Notes under the pieces: generated by a model
Seen by the model: only the letters and a program-made list of their open reading frames with translations
What the model was told of the DNA's origin: nothing
Database searches by the model: none
Assembly: GCA_902518355.1 (NCBI GenBank)
Contig: CABYFY010000010.1
Coordinates: forward strand, 1 to 61,995
Source of the DNA: an uncultured Bacteroidota bacterium
GTDB lineage: Bacteria; Bacteroidota; Bacteroidia; Flavobacteriales; Flavobacteriaceae
Direction: 5' to 3'
DNA length: 61,995 nucleotides
Program-made: the position numbers and the translations under genes
Shown: positions 16,698-24,475 of the stretch, one piece after another
Layout: each line of letters begins with the position of its first letter
Numbering within the stretch: position 1 is the first letter of the stretch

Positions 16698-18194
16698 ATG
16701 AAAAAATATATATTAATCACGCTTCTTAATACAGGTTTATTCTTCTCTCAGGAGATATCAATCCCTATTGATACTATCGTCAAGACTACACATGAAACTT
16801 TGATTAAAGGGGAAAAAATAAAATATACAGCTGAGACTGGAACTCAACCCGTTTGGAATAATGACGGTAAACCAATCGCTAGCTTATTTTATACTTATTA
16901 CAAAAGAGAATTAGTAAAAGATTCAAAAACTAAAAGTACTCACAGACCGATAATAATTTCATTTAACGGAGGTCCTGGATCAGGATCCTTATGGATGCAT
17001 ATTGGATACACTGGACCAAGGGTTCTAAAAATTGATGACGAGGGGTATCCTACACAACCGTACGGTATGAAAAGCAATCCTTATTCAATTTTAGACACTG
17101 CTGATATAGTTTTTGTTTGCCCTGTTAATACTGGATATTCAAGAATGATTGCCGATGATGATGGAAATTATCCAAAAAGAGAAACTTTTTTTGGAATAAA
17201 CGCTGATATAAAATATTTAGCCAGCTGGATTAACACTTTTATCACCAGAAAAAACAGATGGGAATCTCCTAAATACATTATTGGTGAGAGTTATGGAGGC
17301 ACAAGGGTTATGGGACTTTCCTACGAGCTCCAAAATAGACATTGGATGTATTTAAATGGTGTTATAATGGTTTCTCCTGCAGATTATAAATTATTTGAAG
17401 AGGGTGATGCAGTAAACTCATCTTTGCATCTACCCTATTATACTGCAACTGCATGGTATCACAAAGCTTTAAACGAAAAGCTACAATCAAAAGATTTATA
17501 TGAAATTTTACCTGAGGTTGAGGATTTTACCATAAATGAACTAATACCAGCTATAGCTAAAGGAGGATTTATTTCAGACAGTGAAAAAAATAAAATAGCT
17601 GACAAATATTCATTCTACTCTGGATTAAGTAAAGATTTTGTGATGAATAATAACCTTGATATTCCTAATAATTATTTTTGGAAAGAGTTACTTAGAGATA
17701 AAAATGGGTTAACTGTAGGTCGCTTAGATTCAAGATATAGAGGAATTGATAAAAGAGTAGCTGGATCAAGTCCTGACACCAACATTGAGTTAAATTCATG
17801 GAATCATTCATTTACTCCAGCAATAAACTACTACGTTAAAAATGAATTAAAATTTGAAACTGATATAAAATATAATGTTTTTGGACCTGTGCATCCTTGG
17901 GATAGAGAAAATGATAATACAAGAGAAAATTTAAGAAAGGCTATGGCTCAAAACCCATTTCTTAAAGTTTTTATTCAGTCTGGATATTATGATGGCGCTA
18001 CTAATTATTTTCAAGCAAAATATACCATGTGGCAAGTTGACCCTAGTGGTAAAATGAAAGACAGGTTTTATTTTGAAGGCTATAGAAGTGGTCATATGAT
18101 GTATTTAAGGTCAGAAGATCTAAAAAAATCCAATGATGATTTAAGAGATTTTATAAAAAACTCTTCCACTAAAGGAATGCCTGCGAAATATTAA
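16698..18194 (+). CDS. secreted S10-family serine carboxypeptidase
   Basis: A 498-residue peptidase with an N-terminal signal peptide (MKKYILITLLNTGLFFSQ). S10 landmarks are FNGGPGSGSLWMHIGYTGP for the oxyanion/substrate region, GESYGGTR with the nucleophilic serine, a C-terminal SGYYDGATN aspartate region and SGHMMYL with the catalytic histidine. It should remove C-terminal residues from peptides in the periplasm or outside the cell. No type IX sorting domain is visible at its C-terminus. The 31-base upstream gap shows no TAnnTTTG box. Confidence 0.93.
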   Translation: MKKYILITLLNTGLFFSQEISIPIDTIVKTTHETLIKGEKIKYTAETGTQPVWNNDGKPIASLFYTYYKRELVKDSKTKSTHRPIIISFNGGPGSGSLWMHIGYTGPRVLKIDDEGYPTQPYGMKSNPYSILDTADIVFVCPVNTGYSRMIADDDGNYPKRETFFGINADIKYLASWINTFITRKNRWESPKYIIGESYGGTRVMGLSYELQNRHWMYLNGVIMVSPADYKLFEEGDAVNSSLHLPYYTATAWYHKALNEKLQSKDLYEILPEVEDFTINELIPAIAKGGFISDSEKNKIADKYSFYSGLSKDFVMNNNLDIPNNYFWKELLRDKNGLTVGRLDSRYRGIDKRVAGSSPDTNIELNSWNHSFTPAINYYVKNELKFETDIKYNVFGPVHPWDRENDNTRENLRKAMAQNPFLKVFIQSGYYDGATNYFQAKYTMWQVDPSGKMKDRFYFEGYRSGHMMYLRSEDLKKSNDDLRDFIKNSSTKGMPAKY

Positions 18195-18215
18195 AAACAT
18201 ATACCTTTATTTTAT

Positions 18216-18223
18216 TATTTTTG
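18216..18223 (+). promoter_or_regulatory. -7 box for the dihydroorotase-like gene
   Basis: TATTTTTG is an exact TAnnTTTG match ending 14 bases before ATG 18238. No -33 TTG is visible at normal spacing. Confidence 0.45.
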
Positions 18224-18237
18224 TTCAAATTTTATAA

Positions 18238-19494
18238 ATGAATTCACTAATAAAGTCAGCTATAATACTTGATAAGAAAAGTGAATTTCATAACAAAAAG
18301 GTTGATATATTAGTCCAAAACGGAATAATATCTGATATTTCTGAAAATATCAAAAATCCTAAAAATCTTAAGGAAATTAACTTACCAAACCTTCATATTT
18401 CTCCAGGGTGGTTTGATTATAGTGTTTGCACTGGCGAGCCAGGTTATGAAGAAAGAGGTAATATTTCAAATACACTATATGTTGCTTCAAGATCCGGCTT
18501 TACCTCAATAGGTTTACAACCTAATACATTTCCAGTAACAGAGAAAAACACTGAGATAGAATTTCTAAAATCAGCTTCAAAAAACTCATCCGTAAGCATA
18601 CACCCTATTGGAGCATTAACCAAAAAATCAGAACTTTTTGAATTAGCAGAACTTTTTGAAATGAAAAACTCAGGTGCTATAGGTTTTGGTGATTATAAAC
18701 AACCGATTGGAAACCCAAATTTATTGAAATTAGCTCTTTTGTATACTAGAGATATTAATACACCCATATTTTCTTTTCCGCTAAATGATGAGATATCTAA
18801 TAATGGAGTTATGAATGAAAGTAAGAGCAGTACAATGCTTGGCCTAAAAGGTATTCCAAATATAGCAGAAGAAATTCAGATAATGCGTGATATAAAAATT
18901 CTTGAATATACAGGTGGAAATTTACATATACCTTATATTTCAACATCAAACTCAGTAAAACTTATCAGGGAAGCTAAGAAGAAAGGTTTAAATATTTCGT
19001 GTAGCACTTGTATTCACAACTTATTTTTTGACGATAGCTCTCTTAACAACTTTGACACTAAATATAAAGTATTACCTCCGCTAAGAACTCAAAATGATAT
19101 AGATGAATTAATAGCGGCGGTTAAAGATGGTACTATTGACATTGTTACAAGCGATCACAATCCTTTGAATATAGAATTAAAGAATTTAGAATTTGATAAT
19201 GCTGATTTTGGAACAATCGGATTAGAGTCCTTCTTTGGTGCTCTCAACAAAATTTTTCCTTTAAAAACTGTTGTAAACATATTAACTAGAGGAAAAAAAA
19301 TTTTTAATATTGAAAACACAAGTATTAAAATTGGAGCACAAGCTGACTTAACCTTATTTAACCCCCTAACAAATTATGTTTTTGATGAAAAGGATATTTT
19401 ATCAATTTCAAAAAATTCAATATTTAAAAATACTTCATTGAAAGGAATAGTATACGGGATAATCTCAAATGGAAAAATTTCATTAAATGAATAG
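18238..19494 (+). CDS. dihydroorotase-like amidohydrolase lacking catalytic residues
   Basis: A 418-residue member of the dihydroorotase/amidohydrolase superfamily. The overall pattern is kept: PGWFDY...GEPGYEERG, the QPNT block after GFTSIGL, LPPLRTQNDIDEL and SDHNPL. However, the metal and substrate motif of active enzymes (D-x-H-x-H-x-R-E-P-G) reads D60-Y-S-V-C-T-G-E-P-G69, so both metal histidines and the substrate arginine are lost, and no carbamylated-lysine region is evident. It is probably a pseudo-enzyme. Known parallels are inactive PyrC homologues that hold aspartate carbamoyltransferase together; that role here is inference. The next gene starts inside its last eight bases. Confidence 0.85.
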   Translation: MNSLIKSAIILDKKSEFHNKKVDILVQNGIISDISENIKNPKNLKEINLPNLHISPGWFDYSVCTGEPGYEERGNISNTLYVASRSGFTSIGLQPNTFPVTEKNTEIEFLKSASKNSSVSIHPIGALTKKSELFELAELFEMKNSGAIGFGDYKQPIGNPNLLKLALLYTRDINTPIFSFPLNDEISNNGVMNESKSSTMLGLKGIPNIAEEIQIMRDIKILEYTGGNLHIPYISTSNSVKLIREAKKKGLNISCSTCIHNLFFDDSSLNNFDTKYKVLPPLRTQNDIDELIAAVKDGTIDIVTSDHNPLNIELKNLEFDNADFGTIGLESFFGALNKIFPLKTVVNILTRGKKIFNIENTSIKIGAQADLTLFNPLTNYVFDEKDILSISKNSIFKNTSLKGIVYGIISNGKISLNE

Positions 19495-20137
19495 TTTTTC
19501 CTTAGAATATGATATAAAAAAGCCTTCATCCTACAATCAGAATACCAAGGTTATATTAATGTTTCATGGGTATGGGAGTAATAAATCTGATTTATTTTCA
19601 TTTTCTAATTTTATGGATTCAGACTATTTAATAATCTCAATTCAAGCACCTATAAAATTAGATTATAATTCATATTGTTGGTGGTCATTACAGTATGACG
19701 ATAATATGAGATTAACGATGAATGCTGAAGAGGCCCTAAAAACAGTAAATCAATTAGACGAATTTATTTCTACAGACTTGTGTGAAAAATATAATTTTAT
19801 TTCCGATCAAATTTATCTAGTAGGTTTTAGTCAAGGTTGCATGATTTCATATACCCTGTCAATTAATTATCCTAAAAAATACAAAAAAGTAATCGGCTTA
19901 AGTGGTAAAATCCCATATGAAATACTAAAATATGATGAAAAGGAAGATTACACAGATCACAACTTTTTTTGTTCCCATGGTATTTACGATCAGGTTATCC
20001 CAATTGAAATTGGAAGAGAATCTGATAAATGGTTGTCAAAAAATAAAATCAGTCACAAATACCTAGAGTTTGATTCTGCTCACGGAATAAATGCAGAGAA
20101 TTTTGAACAAATGACTCATTGGTTAAATAAAAATTAA
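19487..20137 (+). CDS. carboxylesterase/phospholipase-type alpha/beta hydrolase
   Basis: A 216-residue cytoplasmic hydrolase of the YpfH/carboxylesterase type. The oxyanion region is MFHGYGSNKSDLFSF, the nucleophile elbow is GFSQG, and the Asp and His of the triad fall in HGIYDQVIP and SAHGIN. No signal peptide is seen. It overlaps the dihydroorotase-like gene by eight bases, so the two are probably co-expressed. Its stop shares TTAA with the convergent PhnP-like gene. The natural substrate is unknown. Confidence 0.88.
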   Translation: MNSFSLEYDIKKPSSYNQNTKVILMFHGYGSNKSDLFSFSNFMDSDYLIISIQAPIKLDYNSYCWWSLQYDDNMRLTMNAEEALKTVNQLDEFISTDLCEKYNFISDQIYLVGFSQGCMISYTLSINYPKKYKKVIGLSGKIPYEILKYDEKEDYTDHNFFCSHGIYDQVIPIEIGRESDKWLSKNKISHKYLEFDSAHGINAENFEQMTHWLNKN

Positions 20138-20895
20138 TCACATTCAACCTGAAGGCCATCATAAGCTAAAAACACATTCTCAGGCAATCCCTTTTGCACA
20201 TCCTGATGAAATCCTAACTTATGACTAATATGAGTTAAATATGCTCTTTTTGGTTTTATTTTAGAAATTATTTCTAAAGCATCATTTAAATTTAGATGTG
20301 AATAATGTTCTTCAATCCTTAAGGCATTAATAACCAATACATCTAAATCTCTTAATTTATAAAATTCTTGCTGTGGAATGGTTTTAACGTCGGTAAAATA
20401 AGCAAGATTATTAAATCTAAACCCATGAATAGGAAGATTTCCATGATTTGCATTTAAAACTATAATTTCATGCCTATTAAATATAAAATTGTCTTCAATA
20501 ATGTTTGTTATTACATTAGGTGTTCCTGGTATATTACCATCTTTTTTAAAGACATATTCAAATCTTTTGTTTAACGCACTTACTACTCTATCACTCGCAT
20601 ATATAGGAATGCTACCCTGTTTAAAATAAAAAGGTCTTATATCATCGAGCCCTGAAACATGATCATTATGTTCATGGGTAAAAAAAATTGCATCTACTCT
20701 ATTACATTTGGAATTTAGCATTTGAGCTCTGAAGTCAGGACCACAATCAATTATTATATTTTTATTATCCCATTGAATAAGTGCAGATGTCCTTAATCTT
20801 GTATCTTTTTTATCATCACTATGACAAACTGGGTGATTACTTCCAATAACTGGAATGCCTTGTGATGTACCTGTTCCTAAAAAAGTAATTTTCAT
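20134..20895 (-). CDS. MBL-fold metallohydrolase, PhnP-like
   Basis: A 253-residue metallo-beta-lactamase-fold hydrolase. It begins MKITFLGTGTSQGIPVIG, continues with the metal-binding HEHNDHVSGLDDI and ends with a histidine in THISH. The N-terminal TSQGIP and CHSDDKKDTRLR pattern resembles PhnP-type phosphodiesterases, but no phn genes are nearby, so the substrate is open. Some databases attach a lipoate-ligase name to this family in Bacteroidota; the sequence does not support that. Confidence 0.88.
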   Translation of the reverse strand: MKITFLGTGTSQGIPVIGSNHPVCHSDDKKDTRLRTSALIQWDNKNIIIDCGPDFRAQMLNSKCNRVDAIFFTHEHNDHVSGLDDIRPFYFKQGSIPIYASDRVVSALNKRFEYVFKKDGNIPGTPNVITNIIEDNFIFNRHEIIVLNANHGNLPIHGFRFNNLAYFTDVKTIPQQEFYKLRDLDVLVINALRIEEHYSHLNLNDALEIISKIKPKRAYLTHISHKLGFHQDVQKGLPENVFLAYDGLQVECD

Positions 20896-20908
20896 AATCT
20901 ACTAAATT

Positions 20909-20916
20909 CAAAAATA
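20909..20916 (-). promoter_or_regulatory. -7 box for the PhnP-like gene
   Basis: Minus strand TATTTTTG, an exact TAnnTTTG match 13 bases from the ATG at 20895. No -33 TTG at normal spacing is visible. Confidence 0.45.
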
Positions 20917-20950
20917 CACTATTTTTTTTCATCTAATTAGAGTTATTTAA

Positions 20951-20958
20951 TACATTTG
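20951..20958 (+). promoter_or_regulatory. -7 box for the 477-residue conserved protein
   Basis: TACATTTG is an exact TAnnTTTG match 20 bases before ATG 20979. The divergent PhnP-like promoter lies about 40 bases away, so the two promoters share one short region. Confidence 0.45.
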
Positions 20959-20978
20959 TTAATGTAAAAACACACCTT

Positions 20979-22412
20979 ATGAATGAGGTATCTCTAAATG
21001 GTGATTCACACATAGAAGCCATTCCTACAATAAAGCAGAAAGCTTTACGAATTAATCTAAACGAGAATATTTACGGAACATTTGCAGAAATTGGTGCAGG
21101 ACAGGAAACTGTCAGACAATTTTTTAGGGTCGGTGGTGCCTCTGGTACAATTGCCAAAGCAATATCTGCATACGACAAAAGCTTCAGCGATGATATTTAT
21201 GGGATTGAAGATGACCAAAGATATGTGACTGAGAATCGTTTAAGAAAAATGCTTAAACATGAAACTAATTTAATCGAAAAGAGAATCCAAAGAAAAAACC
21301 AACCAAATAAAATGTTCTTTTGTTATGCAAACACAGTCGCTACTGTTGATTTTGCGAAAAAATACAATGGGCATGGATGGGTTGGTATCAGATTTCAAAT
21401 AAATCCAAAAGAAAAATATAACGAGATAATTCTTCATGTCAGATTTAAAGAAAATACAGCTAGTCAACAGCAAGAAACTCTTGGAGTTCTTGGTACAAAC
21501 CTAATATATAGTGCATTTTATCATTTTAAAACCCCTAAAAAAATCATAAAATATCTTTATGATCATCTTAACAATGACCAAATAGAAATCGACACCGTTA
21601 ATTTGGAGGGACCCGTTTTTAAAGAAGTCGACAATAGGATATTAAGCTTAGAATTGGTTAAAAATGGGATGACAGACGCCGTAATGTTTGGACCTGACGG
21701 AAATAATTTATTACCTGCTGCCGTTCTTTATAAAAAAAATATTTTAGCTCTTCGTGGAAGATTCAGGCCAGTTACTAAAGTAAACGAAGAAATGTATGAA
21801 AATTCATTGGAAATGTTTGTTAACGAGAGACATGTAGATAAAAAAGACACCATAGTTATATTTGAAATAACAATGGTGGATTTAACTACTGATGGGGAAA
21901 TAGATGAAAAGGACTTTATGGATCGTGCAAGACTCCTAGGATCTTTAGGTGAAACAGTTTTGATTACAAATTTTAAAGAGTATTATAAATTAGTTGAATA
22001 TTTTTCATTGTATACTAAAAAGAAAATCGGATTAACCATGGGGGTTAACAATCTTGTAAGAATATTCGACCCAAAATACTACACCCATCTCAGTGGAGGA
22101 ATATTAGAGGCTTTTGGTAAATTATTTTTCAAAAATATGAGAGTCTATCTCTATCCCATGCTAAATGAGAAAGATGAAATTATAAACAGTGATAATTTAA
22201 AAGTTCATCCAAGAATGAAAGAACTTTATAAGTTTTTAAAATTTAATGGTAAAGTGGTTGATTTAAATAATTACAACCTGAAATCCCTAAAAATATATTC
22301 TCATGAAGTTTTAAACCAAATTAAGGAAAATTCTAAAGGATGGGAAACGCTTCTACCCAAGGCAGTTGCTGCAAAAATCAAAAAATTTAATCTTTTCGGA
22401 TACAATAAATAA
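20979..22412 (+). CDS. conserved cytoplasmic protein of unknown function (477 residues)
   Basis: I recognise a conserved family but not a function. The N-terminal third has the striking blocks TFAEIGAGQETVRQFFRVGG, ASGTIAKAISAYDKSFSDDI and YVTENRLRKMLKHE. The middle carries QQQETLGVLGTNLIYSAFY, and the C-terminal part has FKEYYKLVEYFSLYTKKKIG and VNNLVRIF. No signal peptide, membrane helix or P-loop is visible. Homologues are often labelled TonB-dependent receptor or nucleotidyltransferase; nothing here looks like a beta-barrel or a known nucleotidyltransferase motif, so both labels look like errors. The gene stands alone between two minus-strand genes. Confidence 0.85.
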   Translation: MNEVSLNGDSHIEAIPTIKQKALRINLNENIYGTFAEIGAGQETVRQFFRVGGASGTIAKAISAYDKSFSDDIYGIEDDQRYVTENRLRKMLKHETNLIEKRIQRKNQPNKMFFCYANTVATVDFAKKYNGHGWVGIRFQINPKEKYNEIILHVRFKENTASQQQETLGVLGTNLIYSAFYHFKTPKKIIKYLYDHLNNDQIEIDTVNLEGPVFKEVDNRILSLELVKNGMTDAVMFGPDGNNLLPAAVLYKKNILALRGRFRPVTKVNEEMYENSLEMFVNERHVDKKDTIVIFEITMVDLTTDGEIDEKDFMDRARLLGSLGETVLITNFKEYYKLVEYFSLYTKKKIGLTMGVNNLVRIFDPKYYTHLSGGILEAFGKLFFKNMRVYLYPMLNEKDEIINSDNLKVHPRMKELYKFLKFNGKVVDLNNYNLKSLKIYSHEVLNQIKENSKGWETLLPKAVAAKIKKFNLFGYNK

Positions 22413-22415
22413 TCG

Positions 22416-22868
22416 TTATCCTAATATTTGGGATGAATGTTCTTTCGTTTTTACTTTTTCAATAATTTGTGAAATCTTTCCATTTTCATCAATAACAAAG
22501 GTTTTTCTAATTATGCCCATGTATTCCTTACCGTACATTTTTTTCGTACCCCATACCCCATAGTCATTGATAATTTTTTTATCCTCATCACATAGTAAAC
22601 TGTAACCAAAATTAAATTTATCACTGAAATTTTTCTGGAGTTTTTCATTATCTGCCGAAACACCAATAATTTCATAACCATCGGATTTAAATCTACTATA
22701 ATTATCATTTAAATTACAAGCTTCAGCGGTACAGCCTGGAGTATTAGCTTTGGGATAGAAAAAAACAACAATTTTTTTTCCTTTCATATCTGATAAATTA
22801 ATTAATTCACCATACTGATTCTTACAACTAAAATCTGGAGCAATATCGCCTACTTTTAAAACATTCAT
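22416..22868 (-). CDS. bcp: thioredoxin-dependent peroxiredoxin, BCP/PrxQ type
   Basis: A 150-residue peroxiredoxin that reduces hydrogen peroxide and organic peroxides. The peroxidatic site is FYPKANTPGCTAEACNLND, where the first Cys is peroxidatic and the second, five residues on, is the PrxQ-type resolving Cys. ATG 22868 is preferred; a TTG at 22889 lies inside the promoter box. It faces the 477-residue protein gene with a three-base gap and is divergent from nth. Confidence 0.94.
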   Translation of the reverse strand: MNVLKVGDIAPDFSCKNQYGELINLSDMKGKKIVVFFYPKANTPGCTAEACNLNDNYSRFKSDGYEIIGVSADNEKLQKNFSDKFNFGYSLLCDEDKKIINDYGVWGTKKMYGKEYMGIIRKTFVIDENGKISQIIEKVKTKEHSSQILG

Positions 22869-22886
22869 AATTATTATATTTGAGTT

Positions 22887-22894
22887 CAAAAATA
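22887..22894 (-). promoter_or_regulatory. -7 box for the peroxiredoxin gene
   Basis: Minus strand TATTTTTG, an exact TAnnTTTG match 18 bases from ATG 22868. It explains the misleading in-frame TTG at 22889 and lies next to the start of the divergent nth gene. Confidence 0.5.
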
Positions 22895-22901
22895 ATATAA
22901 T

Positions 22902-23546
22902 TTGAACAAAGTCAATAAAGTAAATTATATAATTGAGGAATTAGAAAATTTATTCCCCAAGGTTCCCGTTCCTTTAAATCATAAAGACCCCTATACATTA
23001 CTTATCGCTGTTCTTTTGTCAGCTCAATGTACAGATGAAAGGGTTAATCAGATTACCCCTATTTTATTTAAAAAAGCTGATAACCCATATGATATGATTA
23101 AGCTTTCAGTTGAGGAAATCAAAGAAATTATTAAACCCTGTGGACTTTCTCCTATGAAAAGTAAAGGAATCTATGGGTTGAGCAAAATAATAATAGAAAA
23201 GCATAACGGCTATGTTCCAAAAACATTTGAACATCTTGAAGAACTACCTGCAGTGGGCCACAAAACAGCTAGTGTAGTTATGTCTCAAGCTTTTGGTATT
23301 CCAGCATTTCCGGTAGATACACACATTCACAGATTAATGTATAGATGGGGATTGAGTAATGGGTCAAGTGTAGTTCAAACAGAAAAGGATGCTAAAAGAC
23401 TTTTTCCAGAGAAAAAATGGAATAAACTTCACTTACAAATAATCTATTATGCAAGAAAGTATTCTCCAGCCAGGGGATGGAATATTGATAATGATATTAT
23501 CATGAAGAAAATAGGTAGAAAATCTATTCTTAATAAATTAATTTAA
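22902..23546 (+). CDS. nth: endonuclease III
   Basis: A DNA glycosylase/AP lyase for oxidised pyrimidines in base-excision repair. The helix-hairpin-helix LEELPAVGHKTASVVM holds the catalytic Lys, followed by the catalytic-aspartate segment FPVDTHIHR. At 214 residues it has the usual length. However, the C-terminal Cys-x6-Cys-x2-Cys-x5-Cys iron-sulfur cluster of classic Nth is absent: the tail after YYARKYSPARGWN contains no cysteines. The start is the TTG at 22902, because homologues begin with the same MNK..KVxxxIEEL segment and no ATG is available. It is probably a cluster-less Nth variant. Confidence 0.9.
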   Translation: MNKVNKVNYIIEELENLFPKVPVPLNHKDPYTLLIAVLLSAQCTDERVNQITPILFKKADNPYDMIKLSVEEIKEIIKPCGLSPMKSKGIYGLSKIIIEKHNGYVPKTFEHLEELPAVGHKTASVVMSQAFGIPAFPVDTHIHRLMYRWGLSNGSSVVQTEKDAKRLFPEKKWNKLHLQIIYYARKYSPARGWNIDNDIIMKKIGRKSILNKLI

Positions 23547-23675
23547 GTCAATAATCACTGAACCCAAACTTGTCTTTTGAGCTTTTATTGATTTTGAAAA
23601 ATTTAAAATAAAATTGATAGTTTTTCTTTTTGGTTCAAGAGCTATCTGCTCTTGAAAAAAGTAGTTTTTTTCCAT
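23538..23675 (-). CDS. 45-residue small protein downstream of the ECF sigma factor
   Basis: A short open frame from ATG 23675 to TAA 23538. The translation begins MEKNYFFQEQIALEPKRKT, has a central helix-like INFILNFSKSI and ends GSVIIDLN. I recall very short flavobacterial proteins with a similar FxEQ...LEPKxxTIxFxLNFSKS pattern placed after sigma-70 genes, which supports it being real, but I cannot verify this. It starts 44 bases after the sigma gene ends, on the same strand, and overlaps the last nine bases of nth. It has no cysteine and no membrane segment. A role in modulating the sigma factor is only a guess. Confidence 0.62.
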   Translation of the reverse strand: MEKNYFFQEQIALEPKRKTINFILNFSKSIKAQKTSLGSVIIDLN

Positions 23676-23719
23676 TCATTATTTTTTTATGAAAACGGGA
23701 AAAAATTTAGAATATTATA

Positions 23720-24304
23720 TCAGGTTGTTAAAATTATATTTTTCTTTTTAATAATGTTTCTCAAATTAATCAAGGCATATCTCATTCTTCCCAGTGATGT
23801 ATTAATGCTAACTCCTGTTTTTTCGGAAATTTCTTTAAAACTAAGATCATTATAATATCTGTAAATCAAGACCTCTTTTTGATCATCAGGTAAAAACTCT
23901 ATAATTTTCTTAACCTCACCCAATATTTGATCCTTTATCATTTTATTTTCTATATCTATATCTGTATTCTTAAGTACCGAAAAAATATCAAAATCTTGAG
24001 AATTTTCAAATTTTGGTATTCTTGAATTTTTTCTGAAATGATCAATAACCAGATTATGTGCTATACGCATTACCCATGAGATAAATTTCCCCTCTTCATT
24101 ATAATTTCCAAGTTTTAAAGTTCTAATAACTTTAATAAAGGTATCTTGAAAGATATCTTCAGTTAAATCTCTGTCGTACACCTTAGAATAAATAAAACTA
24201 TATATCCTCTGTTTATGACGGTTGATTAATATTTCTAAGGATTTTTCATCTCCAGAAATATATTTTGATACTAAAGTAGAATCGGCAATTATTGGTTTTT
24301 TCAT
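23720..24304 (-). CDS. RNA polymerase ECF-type sigma factor
   Basis: A 194-residue sigma-70 factor with only regions 2 and 4. Region 2 covers about residues 22-95 (LINRHKQRIYSFIYSKV, DIFQDTFIKVI, GKFISWVMRIAHNLVIDHFR). Region 4 covers residues ~130-185 (FLPDDQKEVLIYRYYNDLSF, then EISEKTGVSINTSLGRMRYA). No anti-sigma gene with a membrane helix follows; instead there is a 45-residue protein. The gene has a good promoter and a 5' leader of about 73 bases that can fold over the start codon. uvrA is divergent, but a link to DNA damage is not shown. Confidence 0.93.
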   Translation of the reverse strand: MKKPIIADSTLVSKYISGDEKSLEILINRHKQRIYSFIYSKVYDRDLTEDIFQDTFIKVIRTLKLGNYNEEGKFISWVMRIAHNLVIDHFRKNSRIPKFENSQDFDIFSVLKNTDIDIENKMIKDQILGEVKKIIEFLPDDQKEVLIYRYYNDLSFKEISEKTGVSINTSLGRMRYALINLRNIIKKKNIILTT

Positions 24305-24358
24305 AACATTACTTATTTCTAAAACTGAGTTTTATTAAAATTTTTAGAGTAATGTTAT
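24303..24358 (-). promoter_or_regulatory. 5'-leader hairpin pairing with the sigma gene start codon
   Basis: Two perfect 11-base arms, ATAACATTACT (24303-24313 as read on plus) and AGTAATGTTAT (24348-24358), are separated by 34 bases. Inside them, TAAAA and TTTTA tracts (CTAAAA against TTTTAG on the message) can extend the stem after a small bulge. On the minus-strand message the second arm includes the AT of the ATG at 24304, so the start codon would be buried. The whole structure lies within the leader predicted from the promoter at 24383-24414. Confidence 0.6.
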
Positions 24359-24382
24359 TCTATAGGCGTGATTTTTATAAGT

Positions 24383-24414
24383 CAAATATACATTTTAATT
24401 TAATAATATTCAAA
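24383..24414 (-). promoter_or_regulatory. promoter of the ECF sigma gene
   Basis: Minus strand -33 TTTG (24411-24414) and -7 TATATTTG (24383-24390) with a 20-base spacer, a full TTG-N17-23-TAnnTTTG match. Transcription should begin near 24377, giving a leader of about 73 bases before the ATG at 24304. Confidence 0.65.
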
Positions 24415-24452
24415 GTATGATAAGTCTAATAATATTTAGCAAAGTTTAGCAC

Positions 24453-24460
24453 TATATTTG
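24453..24460 (+). promoter_or_regulatory. -7 box for uvrA
   Basis: TATATTTG is an exact TAnnTTTG match 15 bases before ATG 24476. It explains an in-frame TTG at 24458 that should not be used as a start. No clear -33 element is seen, and no LexA-type dyad is obvious. Confidence 0.5.
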
Positions 24461-24475
24461 TATCTATTCAAAAAA

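Noticed and set aside
23634-23671. Hairpin TTCAAGAGC/GCTCTTGAA followed by a T run, first read as an nth terminator
   Set aside because: It lies inside the 45-residue coding sequence, the T run is nine bases away from the stem, and nth is already overlapped by that gene; treated as a coding-sequence palindrome.
24361-24475. SOS (LexA-type) box in front of uvrA
   Set aside because: The region has only the promoter boxes of the two divergent genes; no dyad matching a known LexA site is apparent.
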